Assembly: GCA_022605955.1 (NCBI GenBank)
Contig: JAKCOZ010000001.1
Location: forward strand, 15,492,146 to 15,556,145
Direction of reading: 5' to 3'
DNA length: 64,000 bases
Origin: Rallus limicola
Lineage: Eukaryota; Chordata; Aves; Gruiformes; Rallidae
The number at the start of each line of letters is the position of its first letter. The stretch's first letter is position 1. The notes beneath the pieces are model-generated. The model was not told the origin of the DNA. It ran no database searches and saw nothing but the letters and a program-made list of their open reading frames with translations. Positions 32,001 to 44,000 of the stretch are shown here, in pieces. Made by a program: the position numbers and the translations under genes.

Positions 32001-35000
32001 GTCTCCGTTGCATAGCTGCTGCGCTTCCTTGGCCATGATCCCTTAGTCCATGTAGTCCTTCTTTCCTGTCCAAACTCCCACCATATCTATCCTAGAAAGA
32101 CAATAGGAAGAAAAAAGTCATGAATATGCTGAGATGAATAAATGAGAGGCTTTGAGAGGCATTAGCATCCAGAGAGTCAGGGGTCAGTCTTCACAGAAAT
32201 AATCTTAGATGTCTGCTTCCAATACAGTCCGTGTGCTGAAGTCCTGCAAGTCATGTCCCTCATGGAAGATGTTACCTTAGAGTGTTCTATTTTTGATTTT
32301 TCCTTTTAGAAATTGAAAGTCGACAGTCGTCTTCTGTGTTCCACAACTGTTGGGAAGAGTGGTCAGGAAGGGGCTTTATTGACCTCCAGGTCTTTTGGAA
32401 AAAAAAACAACCTAAGGCTATTCTAACAGGTGAAAAGCCATGCTTGCAAAGGGGGCTTTTTCTACCTAGAGTTATCCTCAAGTCCTTTCCTCTCCTTACT
32501 CTTGCTCTGTCCCATAAGCTGGTGGAATGGCAGCAATGCCGACACAGCTGACTGTATCTGAGGACTCACAATGTTACTTTTTCTTTGGGCTGCCCCCATG
32601 CTCTAAAGGGCAGGGAGAAACCCTGATAATCCAGTAGCCCTGCTGACCAAAGAGGAAAGAGGCAAAAATCAGGTTCAAAAGAAAGAAGCCATATGACCAC
32701 AGATCTGAAGCCATATCAACACAAATCAGTCCAGATAGATGGAGAGAGGAACTAGGCAACATCCAGGAAGCAAGTTCTCTTTTGTCTGCACAGCTGAGAG
32801 GTGCTGAATGTCTCCATTTCTCTAGGCCCTTAGTGCATGCACTAAGTTTTTTTTATGCTAACGGTGTGACAGAATCTGTTATCATGTTAGCTCAGGTTGC
32901 AGCAGTGCTTCAGCAACACAGGGTCAACAGAGGGGAGGAAGAACAACAGCTTGTGCTTGCTGTTGCTTGTAAATAACTTTCATCTTTGCCTCTTACTGCT
33001 TCCTTTCTTGCATCTTTTCCAAAAGCTTCCTTGGTCTTGTGTCTTTGTCAGCCTAAAAGTTGCTGATGCTGCCTGAATCTGGAGCACAATTTGCACTTCA
33101 CCTGTCCCTGCCAGAAAGCGAGTGAACAGAAGCTGGCATTGCAGCTGCAAGACTTACTCACATGGACACTTCAGTCCTATGAGTGATTCTGCTCCATATG
33201 GAGTGTGACTCATGCATAGACTGTGCTCCGAAGAGCGCGGGCCCTCAGCTTTGTCAAAAGCTGTATTATTCCACCAGCAGTCCACTGACAGGCAACACTT
33301 CTTGTCTGATGAGAGAATAGCCATTTCATGATTGTCCCTGGCCTTGCTATATGGGAACTCTCATGCCTGAAGGGACACAACTTTGGAGTTCTTTCCTTCA
33401 CCAGGAAAACTCCTCTCCTGGAATGATGCTACACTGTCTCTAGCTAGAGGCAAGAGCCAACTCCAGGAAAACTATTTCCCCCCATTAATCAGGAAGAACT
33501 CTGAAGATAGCACCAGGTAGTGTTGTTGTCTTATCCATTCCTATGCAAGCAAAGGAGTAAAGAAACATCATGTATCAGGGATGCAACATGATGAAAGAGT
33601 TCAGAGGTAGCCCAGAACAGGGAGGATGAATGTTCTGAAAATAAACCCAAAGTCTCCTAGGATTCCCATAGTCATTTCTCATCCCTGTGTTGTGTTCTGT
33701 GGTGCTGAATGTCAGTAGATAATCAGGAAAAAGAAACGTAACAGAATAGCAAGGATCATCAGAGGGCTGGAGCACCTCTCCAATGAACACAGGCTAGGAG
33801 AACTGGGCTTCAGCCTGGAGAAGAGAAGGCCTTCCAATACCTAAAGGGACTCATAGAATCATAGGGGTTGGAAGGGACCTGGAGAGATCATCAGGTCCAA
33901 CCCCCCTGCCAAAGCAGCTCCCCAGCTCATATTGCACAGATAGGCGTCCAGACGGGTCTTGAATATCTCCAGAGAAGGAGACTCAACTGACAGGAAAGAT
34001 GGAGAAGGGAGTTTAGTGGTAGGGCAAAGGATAATGGGTTTAAATTAAGAGAGAGTAGATTTAGATCAGACATTAGAAAAAAATTTTCACTGTGAGGTTG
34101 ATGAAACACTGGTACAGGCTGCCCAGAGAAGCTGGGGCTGCCCCCTCCCCGTCTGTGTTCAAGGCCATGTTGAATGGGGCTTTGGGCAACTTAGGCTAGT
34201 GGAGGGTGTCCCTGCCCATGGCAGGGGGTTGGAACTAGATGATCTTTAAGATGTCTTCCAACCAAAACCAGTCTGTGATTCTATGATTTTTCAAGCCATA
34301 CATGAAGGAGGTAGAGGGAGATGGGGGAGGGGGAACATGTAAGAATTGGGAGTGCTTTTCTGTACTCTCTCTGGATGATACTTTATGTTCTTTCCTAAGC
34401 AAAGCAAGAACATGACACCAGGACACATTCCCTGTTTTCCAGTTTTGGGATGAAACACTAAAAACTCCCTATGAGTATTCCCAGTTTCCCAGTGAAAGGG
34501 TGACTGTACACTGACTTCTATTTTTTTCTGTCTTGTCAGTCAGTGATATATCACACTACTAAATAACAGCCCACATATTTATCATAAATCAAGAGATCCC
34601 CAGGCCACCACCATCATCACTTCTACTCCCATGTGATGACCTAACTGACTCTGCCTCCTGAAGCAGGTTCAGGGTGGCAGAAATGACAGTTCACTCACTA
34701 TGAAGCAATTAAGGCCAATGTGTAACCAGCAGAACCAGGGAGGTGATCATCCCCCTGTACTCAGCTCTGGTGCAGCCACACCTCAAATACCATGTTCAGT
34801 TTTGAGCCCCTCACTACAAGAAAGACATCAAAGCCCTGGAGCATGTCCAGAGAAGGGCAATGAGGCTGGTGAAGGATCTGGAACATAAGTCTCATGAGGG
34901 GCAGCTAAGAGAACTGGGACTGTTTAGTTTAGAGAAGAGGAGGCTCAGGGGAGACCCTACTGCTCTCTACAACTGCCTGAAAGAGCTGGGGCCAGCCTCT

Positions 35001-38000
35001 TGCAGGTAACTAACAATAGGACAAGAGGGGATGGTTGCAAGTTGTGCCAGGGGAGGCTCAGAAATGAGGAGAAATATCTTGTCATAAAGAGTGGTTGGAC
35101 ATTGGAACAGGTTGCCCAGGGAGGTGGTGAAATCACCATCTCTCAAGGATGTTTAAGGAGAGGTTGAATGGGGTACTTAAGGGACATGGTTTAGTTAGTA
35201 ATATAGGTGGTGGGGATGGTTGGACTACATGGTCTTGGAGGTCTCTTCCAACCTTAATGATTCTGTGATTCTGTTATTCACGTGCCTGGACTTGACTTCT
35301 TAGCCCCCCTTTCCTGGTAGTACCTGTTGCTGCTGCATTATGGGGGTAGGATGCTCTACATATCTTTTGGCTATAAAAGAACGATCTTCTCCAGCTGCTC
35401 CCCCCAGGTGTAATCCTTCCCGGCCCATCCGTTCCAGGCTACCACCACGTCTCTCCTGGTGGAAGAAAGATCACAAAAGTGAGGTTAGGTTTTGCTTCCC
35501 ACCATGTCCTTGACTGAAGTTTAGCAATCATTGCACAGTGATCACTACCACTAGCCTTTACCTTGGAGCTCTTCCAAGGGAAATCTCCTGCCCCTCTGAA
35601 CAGAAAGATAAATCAAGGATCCTGTATTTTATATCTTTTCCATAGCCATTATCTATCTGAAGAGTGGATAGTAATGGGTGGTGCTGGGTTGAAAGTGTGG
35701 CCAGGGATACGAGGACCAGAAGAGGAGCCAAACTCTTTTTGGAAACACTGTCTTTAGACTTAATTTGTTTCTTCACTGAAATCTGTATATTACTATCATT
35801 CTATCATATGGCTGAATCATATCTAGAAATTTGAACTGTGAACAGAAACCCCACTGTGATGAGTGCTAAACATACCCTGCTGAGCCCATCACCATAACAA
35901 ATGCGCAAAGCATTTGCCAAAGCTAACTTGACTCCTTTCATTTGCCTGTCTGCATCTTGGAGCAACTGCTGCTCTCTTTCCCTTCCTGCTCACAGTCATC
36001 CCAAACAGGTTGTTTTACTGATATACATGCATGCAGTCTTCCTTTCTCCTTCCCCAGACAATTCTTCACTGTGATCTCTATCTCATAGGTCCCATAGCCT
36101 CTATTTTATACATTACTAATGTATTCTTAAAGCTCTGTGTATATGGTCTAGAAGGAGGCAGCAACACAAGCCCCTTCTTCAGACTGCAAAATAAGTCATC
36201 TCTTCTGGATCTAGTAAGAATGATCCACATGCAGCCTAGAAAACTTTATTGCTGCTGTGAGCAAGTCACGTATTTTCTGCTTTGCCTCTACCTGCACATC
36301 CTGGTAATTCAAAACCAGAATCCGTTTCCCAGTAAAGCAGAAGTTTGGTTACTGCAGTGACGAGGCGTGTTCTCTCCCAGTACTGTGTGTGCAACACACA
36401 GCAATCTCTATTATGCCATTTGCTTGTTCCCCTGGCACAAAACCAGGCATTCATTGGACTGGGATTCCTCTGCCTTCTCAAACATCTACTACATCTTCCC
36501 TGAATGCACAGCTTGTTCCCGTAACTGCTATGTTCTTCTCAGCAGTACTTTTCAGACACAACCAGCCACTGCTCCAGGTTCTGCACCTGGTTCCTTCACA
36601 CTCCTTACTATGTTCACTCAGTAACAGAAGATGGATAACTCTTCTAAGCAAATTTTCAACTGTAATAATAGCTGCACATTGGGTACATTCAAGGACAGAA
36701 GGAAATGAGACCCAAATTCTTCTCAGACACAACCTACCAGACAGCTGTGTACCTGCTCAGTTATATAACTGCACATGCCACTGAATCCACTAAAAATCTG
36801 TTGCAGGGTCCACCAGTGTAGTGATGTGACTGGGTTCTCAATGACAGACCCCACCTCCCACTGAGACACTCTCATGGCCTGAATTCCTTCCACAGAAAGA
36901 TTTCTTACCGAGAAAACCCCAAGGATAGTTTATGTTTACCTTCTCTTCTCGGCTGTTGTCCCTCAAGAAGATCTGCTTTTGCCTGGAGATGGAAGTTGTC
37001 TTGTAGTAGTCTACCAGCTTGTTTAGCGAGTGGAATTTCTCTGTCCACAAGTAATAGTTACCCTTTGAATCCCTCATCACTTTGAAGTGTTGGACGTCAT
37101 CTTCATGCCTGGATCCAATTTGAAAAGTAAGACATCATCAACCAGATCCCACTTCTACATTTTATGAGAAAGTATATTCCATAAGGGTAGCAAAGCTTCT
37201 TGTTTGGGCAAATCTAGGCTTCTGGAAAGTAAAGCAATGCCAGTCTTTCTGCGTACTGGACCTAGATGCATATTTCAAAAGACTCAACTTACAAACACAG
37301 AGCACTGCAGAGCTGCCCAGTCACACAGCACTATCAGAACAAAGCACAGTGGCTGAAAGCCTCTCCTTTAGGAATAAAGGCCAGAGTTGCTTTCAGGGCC
37401 ACAACTAGCTAATAACTTTATTCCGTACTTTGCCAGAGAGACAAAGGTGCAGTTGCACTCTACCCACTAGTCTTTGCATGTTCCTGTTAACATCCAGTCT
37501 GCACTGACTGTGAGAGAGGTATTAGACCTTTTCACGCCACAGGGATCACCTCTACATGCATAATCACATGAAGCCATACACTGGGTCTTATAATTGTATA
37601 ATATCTAGTGTAATATCATTAAGATTGGTCGTTCTCCTCCCTCCTTCCCCTGCTCTCCCCCACCCCCCCCAAAAAAAAGGAATCAGTAGTCGCTGATACA
37701 AATCAAATTAACAGAGTCAATGCTTCCCTCCTGCAACACCCCTCTTCTCTGATGTAGACAATTCCTCTTTGCACCAGATGTGATTTGGTTTGGGTACCTA
37801 CTTCCTTGTTATGTGCAACTCCAGGAACTCAAAACACTTGTCTCAGAGGCTACATCTGCACAAATAATAGTTTATTTGTGGGGACCAAGTGGGGACTGAG
37901 TGTTATTCTGTGGTGCTGCAGATGTTGAGAGTGTTAGCATGACCTTGATATAAAACAAACAGCCCTCTGCTAGATAATGCTGGGCTGTGGTTAGGGGGAC

Positions 38001-41000
38001 AGAGTGACTAGGAATTGGTTGCAGTGAGTTATTTTGTGGTGTGAAGAGGGTTTGGCCTTGTGGACCTGAGCTCTACCACATTTTTTGATCTTGGGCCCAG
38101 AGAAAAAGCCTGTCTTTACTTAGTTTATTGGCATAAATGTAACCAGAATGTTTTCCTGTGTTCTTTTTTGAGCTCCCTGAATCAGAAAGTACACCCTGCT
38201 TGGAAAGGACATTGCTAACCACTACTCTAATTTAAAACTGATTATCAATTGTTTGACTGAAAATTGGGAAAGCAACCACCATTTAAGAGTTCAGCTTTGA
38301 AGCAAATGCTCTGAGAAGGGATGGGCAACAGTAAGTTGCAGAATTGCAGCTGGGCTGCAAGCAGCTAAAAGCCATTCCTGTCCAATGGCTGGTTAGTGAC
38401 CTGTGGGAAATAAGTTAACAATGTAATAATCATCTCTTAATGGGTAGTAGTGGAATTCTTGGATTCAGTAACCAGAGCTGTCAGGGAAATAAAACAAATG
38501 GAAAGCATATGTTTTGCACTGTGGGAGATGTCCCATGTATCACTCTGCTTTGCTGCGGCTCTTTCACAGAGGCAGGTCACCAAGGGATGCAGCTTTGGAA
38601 TGGGGCATTCACTGTGTCACTTGAAAAGAAACAGAAGCATTTGGGATTCGGATGCCCAATTTGTTCTCATCCACAACACAGCAGCACTGCCAATGACTGG
38701 CAGCATGCACACTTCCCAAGAGGCTACATCACATTAGGAATCCTGTCAAGAGGAGGCTAGGGACACCATTAAACAGGAAAAGAAGCAGGAAAATTCTGTG
38801 AGAAGTAGATACCTGACAGAGATGGAGAAGTCACCGTGAGAGTTCTGACTGGCTCGGACGATGAAGGAGCCAACTCCTTTGCTCATGAGGATGTTCTCCG
38901 CTTCGTGACGGGATATCCTCTCATCAAACCAACTGTCAAGTGGGAAAAATCATGGAGACATGAATAAGGAAGGTGAATTAAGGTAAGGAACAAAAAAGTT
39001 GAGGGTAGGGAGAGTGTGAATAACCAGGGTGGAGAAAAGACAAAACACAAGGATCTGAGGAGCCCACATGACTACTCCCAGTGGCCATGTACATGCTGGG
39101 TTTTGATGGGTGCAAACCATTTTCTTTGAGCAGTAAAAGCACATAGATGCAAAGAGAACAATGTAAGATTTGGCCTGCTAGGAAACAACACTCAGCTGAA
39201 ACTGTAATTACAGGCACAGTACAGTAAAGGTGTTGGTCAAAGAAATTTTAAATTATAAATGTGAATGTATACATATAGACACACATAATTCTTAGACACA
39301 TATATAAATTTGCTTTTGATAAACTTATTGAAAATTATTGGACTGTGATGGATATATTGCAGGGGACACATATAAATTTTTAGCAGAAGCAAGCCATGAA
39401 ATTTTTAGTACTAACAAATTGGTTCCTGCAAGAGTTATAATACCACAAAATTGCAGAAACACAGAATACATAAGCACACTTATGTAAATTTAGCCAGGCA
39501 TAACAAACAATAGTATAAGGCACTGGACTAATAATAAGAAAGTCACCATAAATAGTAAAACAATACAGCATCAATATGGTTTTTCAGTAGAGAAAAAAAA
39601 ATAAAATCATGATGTACACCCATATAAGGTCACTCCACAGCAAATTAGATATTCAGTCTGCAGTATTCTCCTTTTACATTATGCTTCATTGCCTGGATTG
39701 CATTAAATTAAGGACCGATAGTTTCATAAGCTCTGACGTTTCCACTTCTGAGTCTTTCTATCATCGCAGTTTACCTACGTATCATTAGCAAAGGGAAATC
39801 AGACTTTAATCAGCATTGATAACCTGTCTCAGTGATTACTTGACGTGACAAAGATGGGGGAAAACAGCCATCAAAAATAGAAGACAGCTTTCTTCCTTAC
39901 ATCTGGTTCTAGCATCTGGCCTGCACTGCTTCAAAGTGCAGACTTGCTACTCTTAGAAAAGCGTCAAAGTGGAAATATTTCTTCACAGCTCTTGCAGAAA
40001 GAATCATGAGAAAAATGTGTGTCAAAAAAAAGAAGCTACTAGTGTCCCTGCATGATGCCACAGCCCTGTGAAAGAACAAACAGGAACAGCTGAAGGAGAG
40101 ATCTTATCCCCCTGAGACCCAAAAGTACAAGCCTGTATCTGCAGAAAAAACTTATAACGCCCTTCAGTTCAGCCAAGCAGGCTGGCTTATGTCTAAAAAG
40201 GCCAGTGAGTGCCACCTCCAGTTTGCCTGCTCAGAGCACCAGTGTGTTACATCTCGTAGTACTGGGCTTGGTGTGCAATTTGCCCGTTCTTTCCTGAAGC
40301 CTTGCAGCACTGTCAAAAAAGAATAATTAGAGGGGCTTCAGGGACCGTTTCTGCCAACTGAAAGGAAGAGGCAGTAAAAATGCCACATATTGTCATATTT
40401 ATGGCACAGGGCTGGAGAGCACATTTAGCATAGATTTAAACACCTATCAGTCCTTTCTGAAAGTACAGAGCCATCTACTAAGTGGGAAGAGAGGAATGAA
40501 GGTATGCTTGTCCTTTGACAGATCTATGTTTGGGTGTGCAGTCATGAAATGTGAAAAGGGGGGAGTGTGTGTGTCTGTGTGCGTGTGGGAGCAGGGTGGC
40601 ATGTCTGGTCTATCGTCTCTGTCAATCCATGAGTAACACCAGCTGTCATACTTCATGTAGCATTGCACTGACCTCTAGTGTATCGAGAGGAAGGAACACA
40701 CAATCTGTGGGGAGGAGGGATTGCGGGTGGCAGGGTAGGGAAAAAGGGGTTCAAGTAGTTAAGGTCGGGGTGGGGGGATTACACTTTTATAATTCATTAT
40801 CAGAGAGATCTCTTGCTCTTCCTTTTGTGCTCAGCCTCTCTCCCTTGCCAAGACCTCACATCATGACTGTTCTCCTGTCTGAGGCCTAAATCAGTTCTTG
40901 CCACATCCCAAAGACATCCCTCTGAGCAACAGCCACAAAGAAGTCGCTTGGGAGTGACAGCATTGAGAACCATTCAGCTCTGAAAGAACAGAGAGAGGAT

Positions 41001-44000
41001 GCTGCCAGGTAGAAATAAGGGGCTCTGGCAGAAATGTGTACAGCATTATGGCAATCCTTGCTGGCCTTACATCATAGTATGGTATACCCTGGTTATACCC
41101 CGTGTTTCCTCTGTCATGTCCTACTTTGTGCATGTACACACTCATGCTCTTGACAGCACTCTGTGGAAATACGCAGTGGTTCTGCACACAGTTTCGGTGA
41201 CACTTACGGGGGAGCATGAAAATCAATGAAGTTCTTTGGAACATAGCCCTCTTGACTTCTGAGCTCAGCCTTGTACCACTCTTCCTGGGAGCTCAAAACC
41301 TGCAATGGAGAGATGGATGTAATAAACATGTCTTCTGAGGAAGGCAAAGTTCACAAGATTCTGACAGAAACCTAGGATTTCTGATAAGAATAGAAGAGAA
41401 TTCCACATATGCTTTACTTCCTACCCACCATACAGCAAGGTTAGTGACTGATGACCATGTCAGAGCAAACAAAGTAATAAAGGCAGCCAAGCAGAATTAG
41501 AGGAGCTGCTTGTTAACTTTATCCCTTCATCTGAATGCTTGTCGAGGTGGCTGGAGATGCTGTCTGCATGTCTCTGATGTCTGTGAAATGGAGAAATTCA
41601 GCTCTTAAGGGCTTAATAGGGATTTAAGGAGTTCTCTGTGCTGCTTTTAATAGTTGGTACTAGAGCATCTGTTTCATAGGAGAGGAAAAAAATCTGTGAG
41701 AACTCCCCTGACATGTATGGGTATGGAGTGATATACAGCTATATGTGTGTGTGTGTGTGTGCGCACCATGTCTCTACAGATGTTACCATGTCCTCTTACA
41801 TGTCATTTTGCAAGAGATTATTTAGTGGGTAAGTCTTCAACTACCCTGAGCTTCACCAAGGTACATAAAAGGAGGAAGCAAAAAGTACTTTCAAGATGCA
41901 GGGTAGAAGGAAGCCAGCCCACCATGCACATGGGAGCAGCTTCAAGTGTGCTCACATTAATATTGACTGTAATGGTCCTTAGAGATTACACTGCTGACCA
42001 GGAACTGCCCAAATTCACTACTCCCTGCCTGATGGATCCAGATATAGTCCTAACCTACAGTAGTGGGGACAGGGATACAATCACGCTGTGATTTTACTGC
42101 AAATGTTGTGGTCTTTGGTGTTTTGTTTGACATTCCAACTCCTGAGATTGAATTCCCCTTTATGAAGTGGAACATATTTCTGTTCTCTGTTGTTTTGGAG
42201 AGGAGCCTCAAAGCATAAGCCATGATGGTTTTAAAAGGAGAAAGCAAGTGGAAAAGACTCAATTTAAAATCTATTGTTAACAATAGTAATACTTGTTCCG
42301 GAAGGCAATCTCATGTTTTTGGGAGCCTTACACATATTCTAACACTTAGTGTTGGCAGCAGGATGTTATGGTCTCTGAGGCCAACTCCCCATTGCCTTGC
42401 CTGCCACATAGACCTTTTTTATGCATTTGGATACATAAGGGTTGGGGAATAGAAAGCTGTGGAGTTCCCCGCTTGTACAGTCAGTGCTTCCCTCATCACT
42501 GAGTGCCAGGTTAAGGCTCTTTTTTGCTGCTGTGGTCAACTGAAGGGGATGATAGCTACTCCTTGCTCATCCTCAGGCCCTGCTCTGTTAGCAGCAAGGT
42601 TTCCAGAAAGACCCACCTGCTGGTTCTGGGTGCAGGGCTGGCAGATTTCTCTCAGTGTGTCATCCTCTCACATAAGGATGTGGGGGGTGAGTGAGAGGGT
42701 GGATTTCCTCCTGTCACTGCTTTTTGAGGGCCTCATGTTTCCTGTTTTCTAATCTCTACATCAGTACTGTTCATCTTATCTCCTTCATAAATCAGAAAAG
42801 ACAGCCAGCCGGTTGTGCAGGCAGCAGGAGGGGGCTCATGATGGGGTATGAATGTGTGTGTATGCCAGGAGAAGAGTTGTTACTCAGGCTAGTTTACTGC
42901 TACTATTGCTTGAGTGGCTAAAGTGTTACTTTGTTTACCTCAAGGATGTTAAAGCAAGAGGTAGACCGACTGTTCTGGTAGCAAATTCTCTGTGACAAAT
43001 AATAATGGTATTGATGTGAAGTGTTATTTGATGCTTTTCACCAGTAGCTTCCAATGTACTTTGAAAGGAAGCTCTAGCTTGTCTTGATTTTACAGGAAGG
43101 GACACTGTGCAACAGAAGGAAAAGTGATCTGTCCAGCACCATTGTCCCAGCCAGGGGCTTGATAAACCCATTGTGTCCTGAGGAAGAAAATATAAGGTAA
43201 AGATCACAAGACAGTAGGGTTGTGGGGACTACTCAAGCTAGGGAAGAATTAGAAATAAGTATTTTTGTCTGCACTGAAGGGAAACAGTGATTTCTCGCAA
43301 ACTCTTCTTATAGTTGTCTAGAAAAACTCAGTGTTTGGCCTTAATGAGCTCTGAATGTCATCAGCTTTGTCTAAGCTGCAATGATTAGTAGCACAGTAGC
43401 ACAAACAATGGTGGTGTTGGAAGAAGCAGGTCTGAGACCCAATATCTGGCCGTTAACTGGGACAGCTGGTACTGTACAGGGTGGTAGTGAAGGCTGCCTG
43501 GCAGTACAAAGGCTTAGATCCTATTTTGTACAACCTCTCTTTGGACAGTGGCCTTACAGCTATACTGGAGGCTGAGAAGTGGATAAATAATTAGGGTGGA
43601 GCCGCCTGTGTTTTCACCTGTGGGAGAACAAGAACTGTTCTACCATAACACATGCAAATCCACTTGTGATTCTCACATGGTCTAAATTGAATATGACCAA
43701 CTCCTGAAATTCCCCCACTGCTAAATTCCTGCAAGGGTATATATAACTTATTAGTCTAGAATCTCTTAAACTCTTTCATTATGTGTGCAACTGACTGTCT
43801 CATGGACTTTTCATCTTATATTTGCTATTGCCTAAAACCCCTACAGCAATTAACAGTAATTATTTACTGTGAAAAGTTATATCTAAGTTCTATAATGCAG
43901 GATAACTATCTTTTAGATGATTTAAGAGCTGGAAGTAAAGACAGCAGCAGTCTCTCTGGACTACACTCATCCTGCTTGCCTTTAAACATAGTAATCCTAA

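Larger units (their letters stand above)
32092..35323 (-). other. GRAP2: GRAP2 intron between coding exons 5 and 6
   Basis: The intron is 3.2 kb and its right third is packed with CR1: a CR1 carrying a nested inverted CR1 (33745-34291) and another long CR1 (34715-35276). The rest (32.1-33.7 kb) shows no feature I can identify. Confidence 0.8.

Noticed and set aside
36389..36784. 131-codon plus-strand frame in a GRAP2 intron
   Set aside because: Overlaps other open frames, has no domain and lies within a short intron of a well-supported gene on the other strand.
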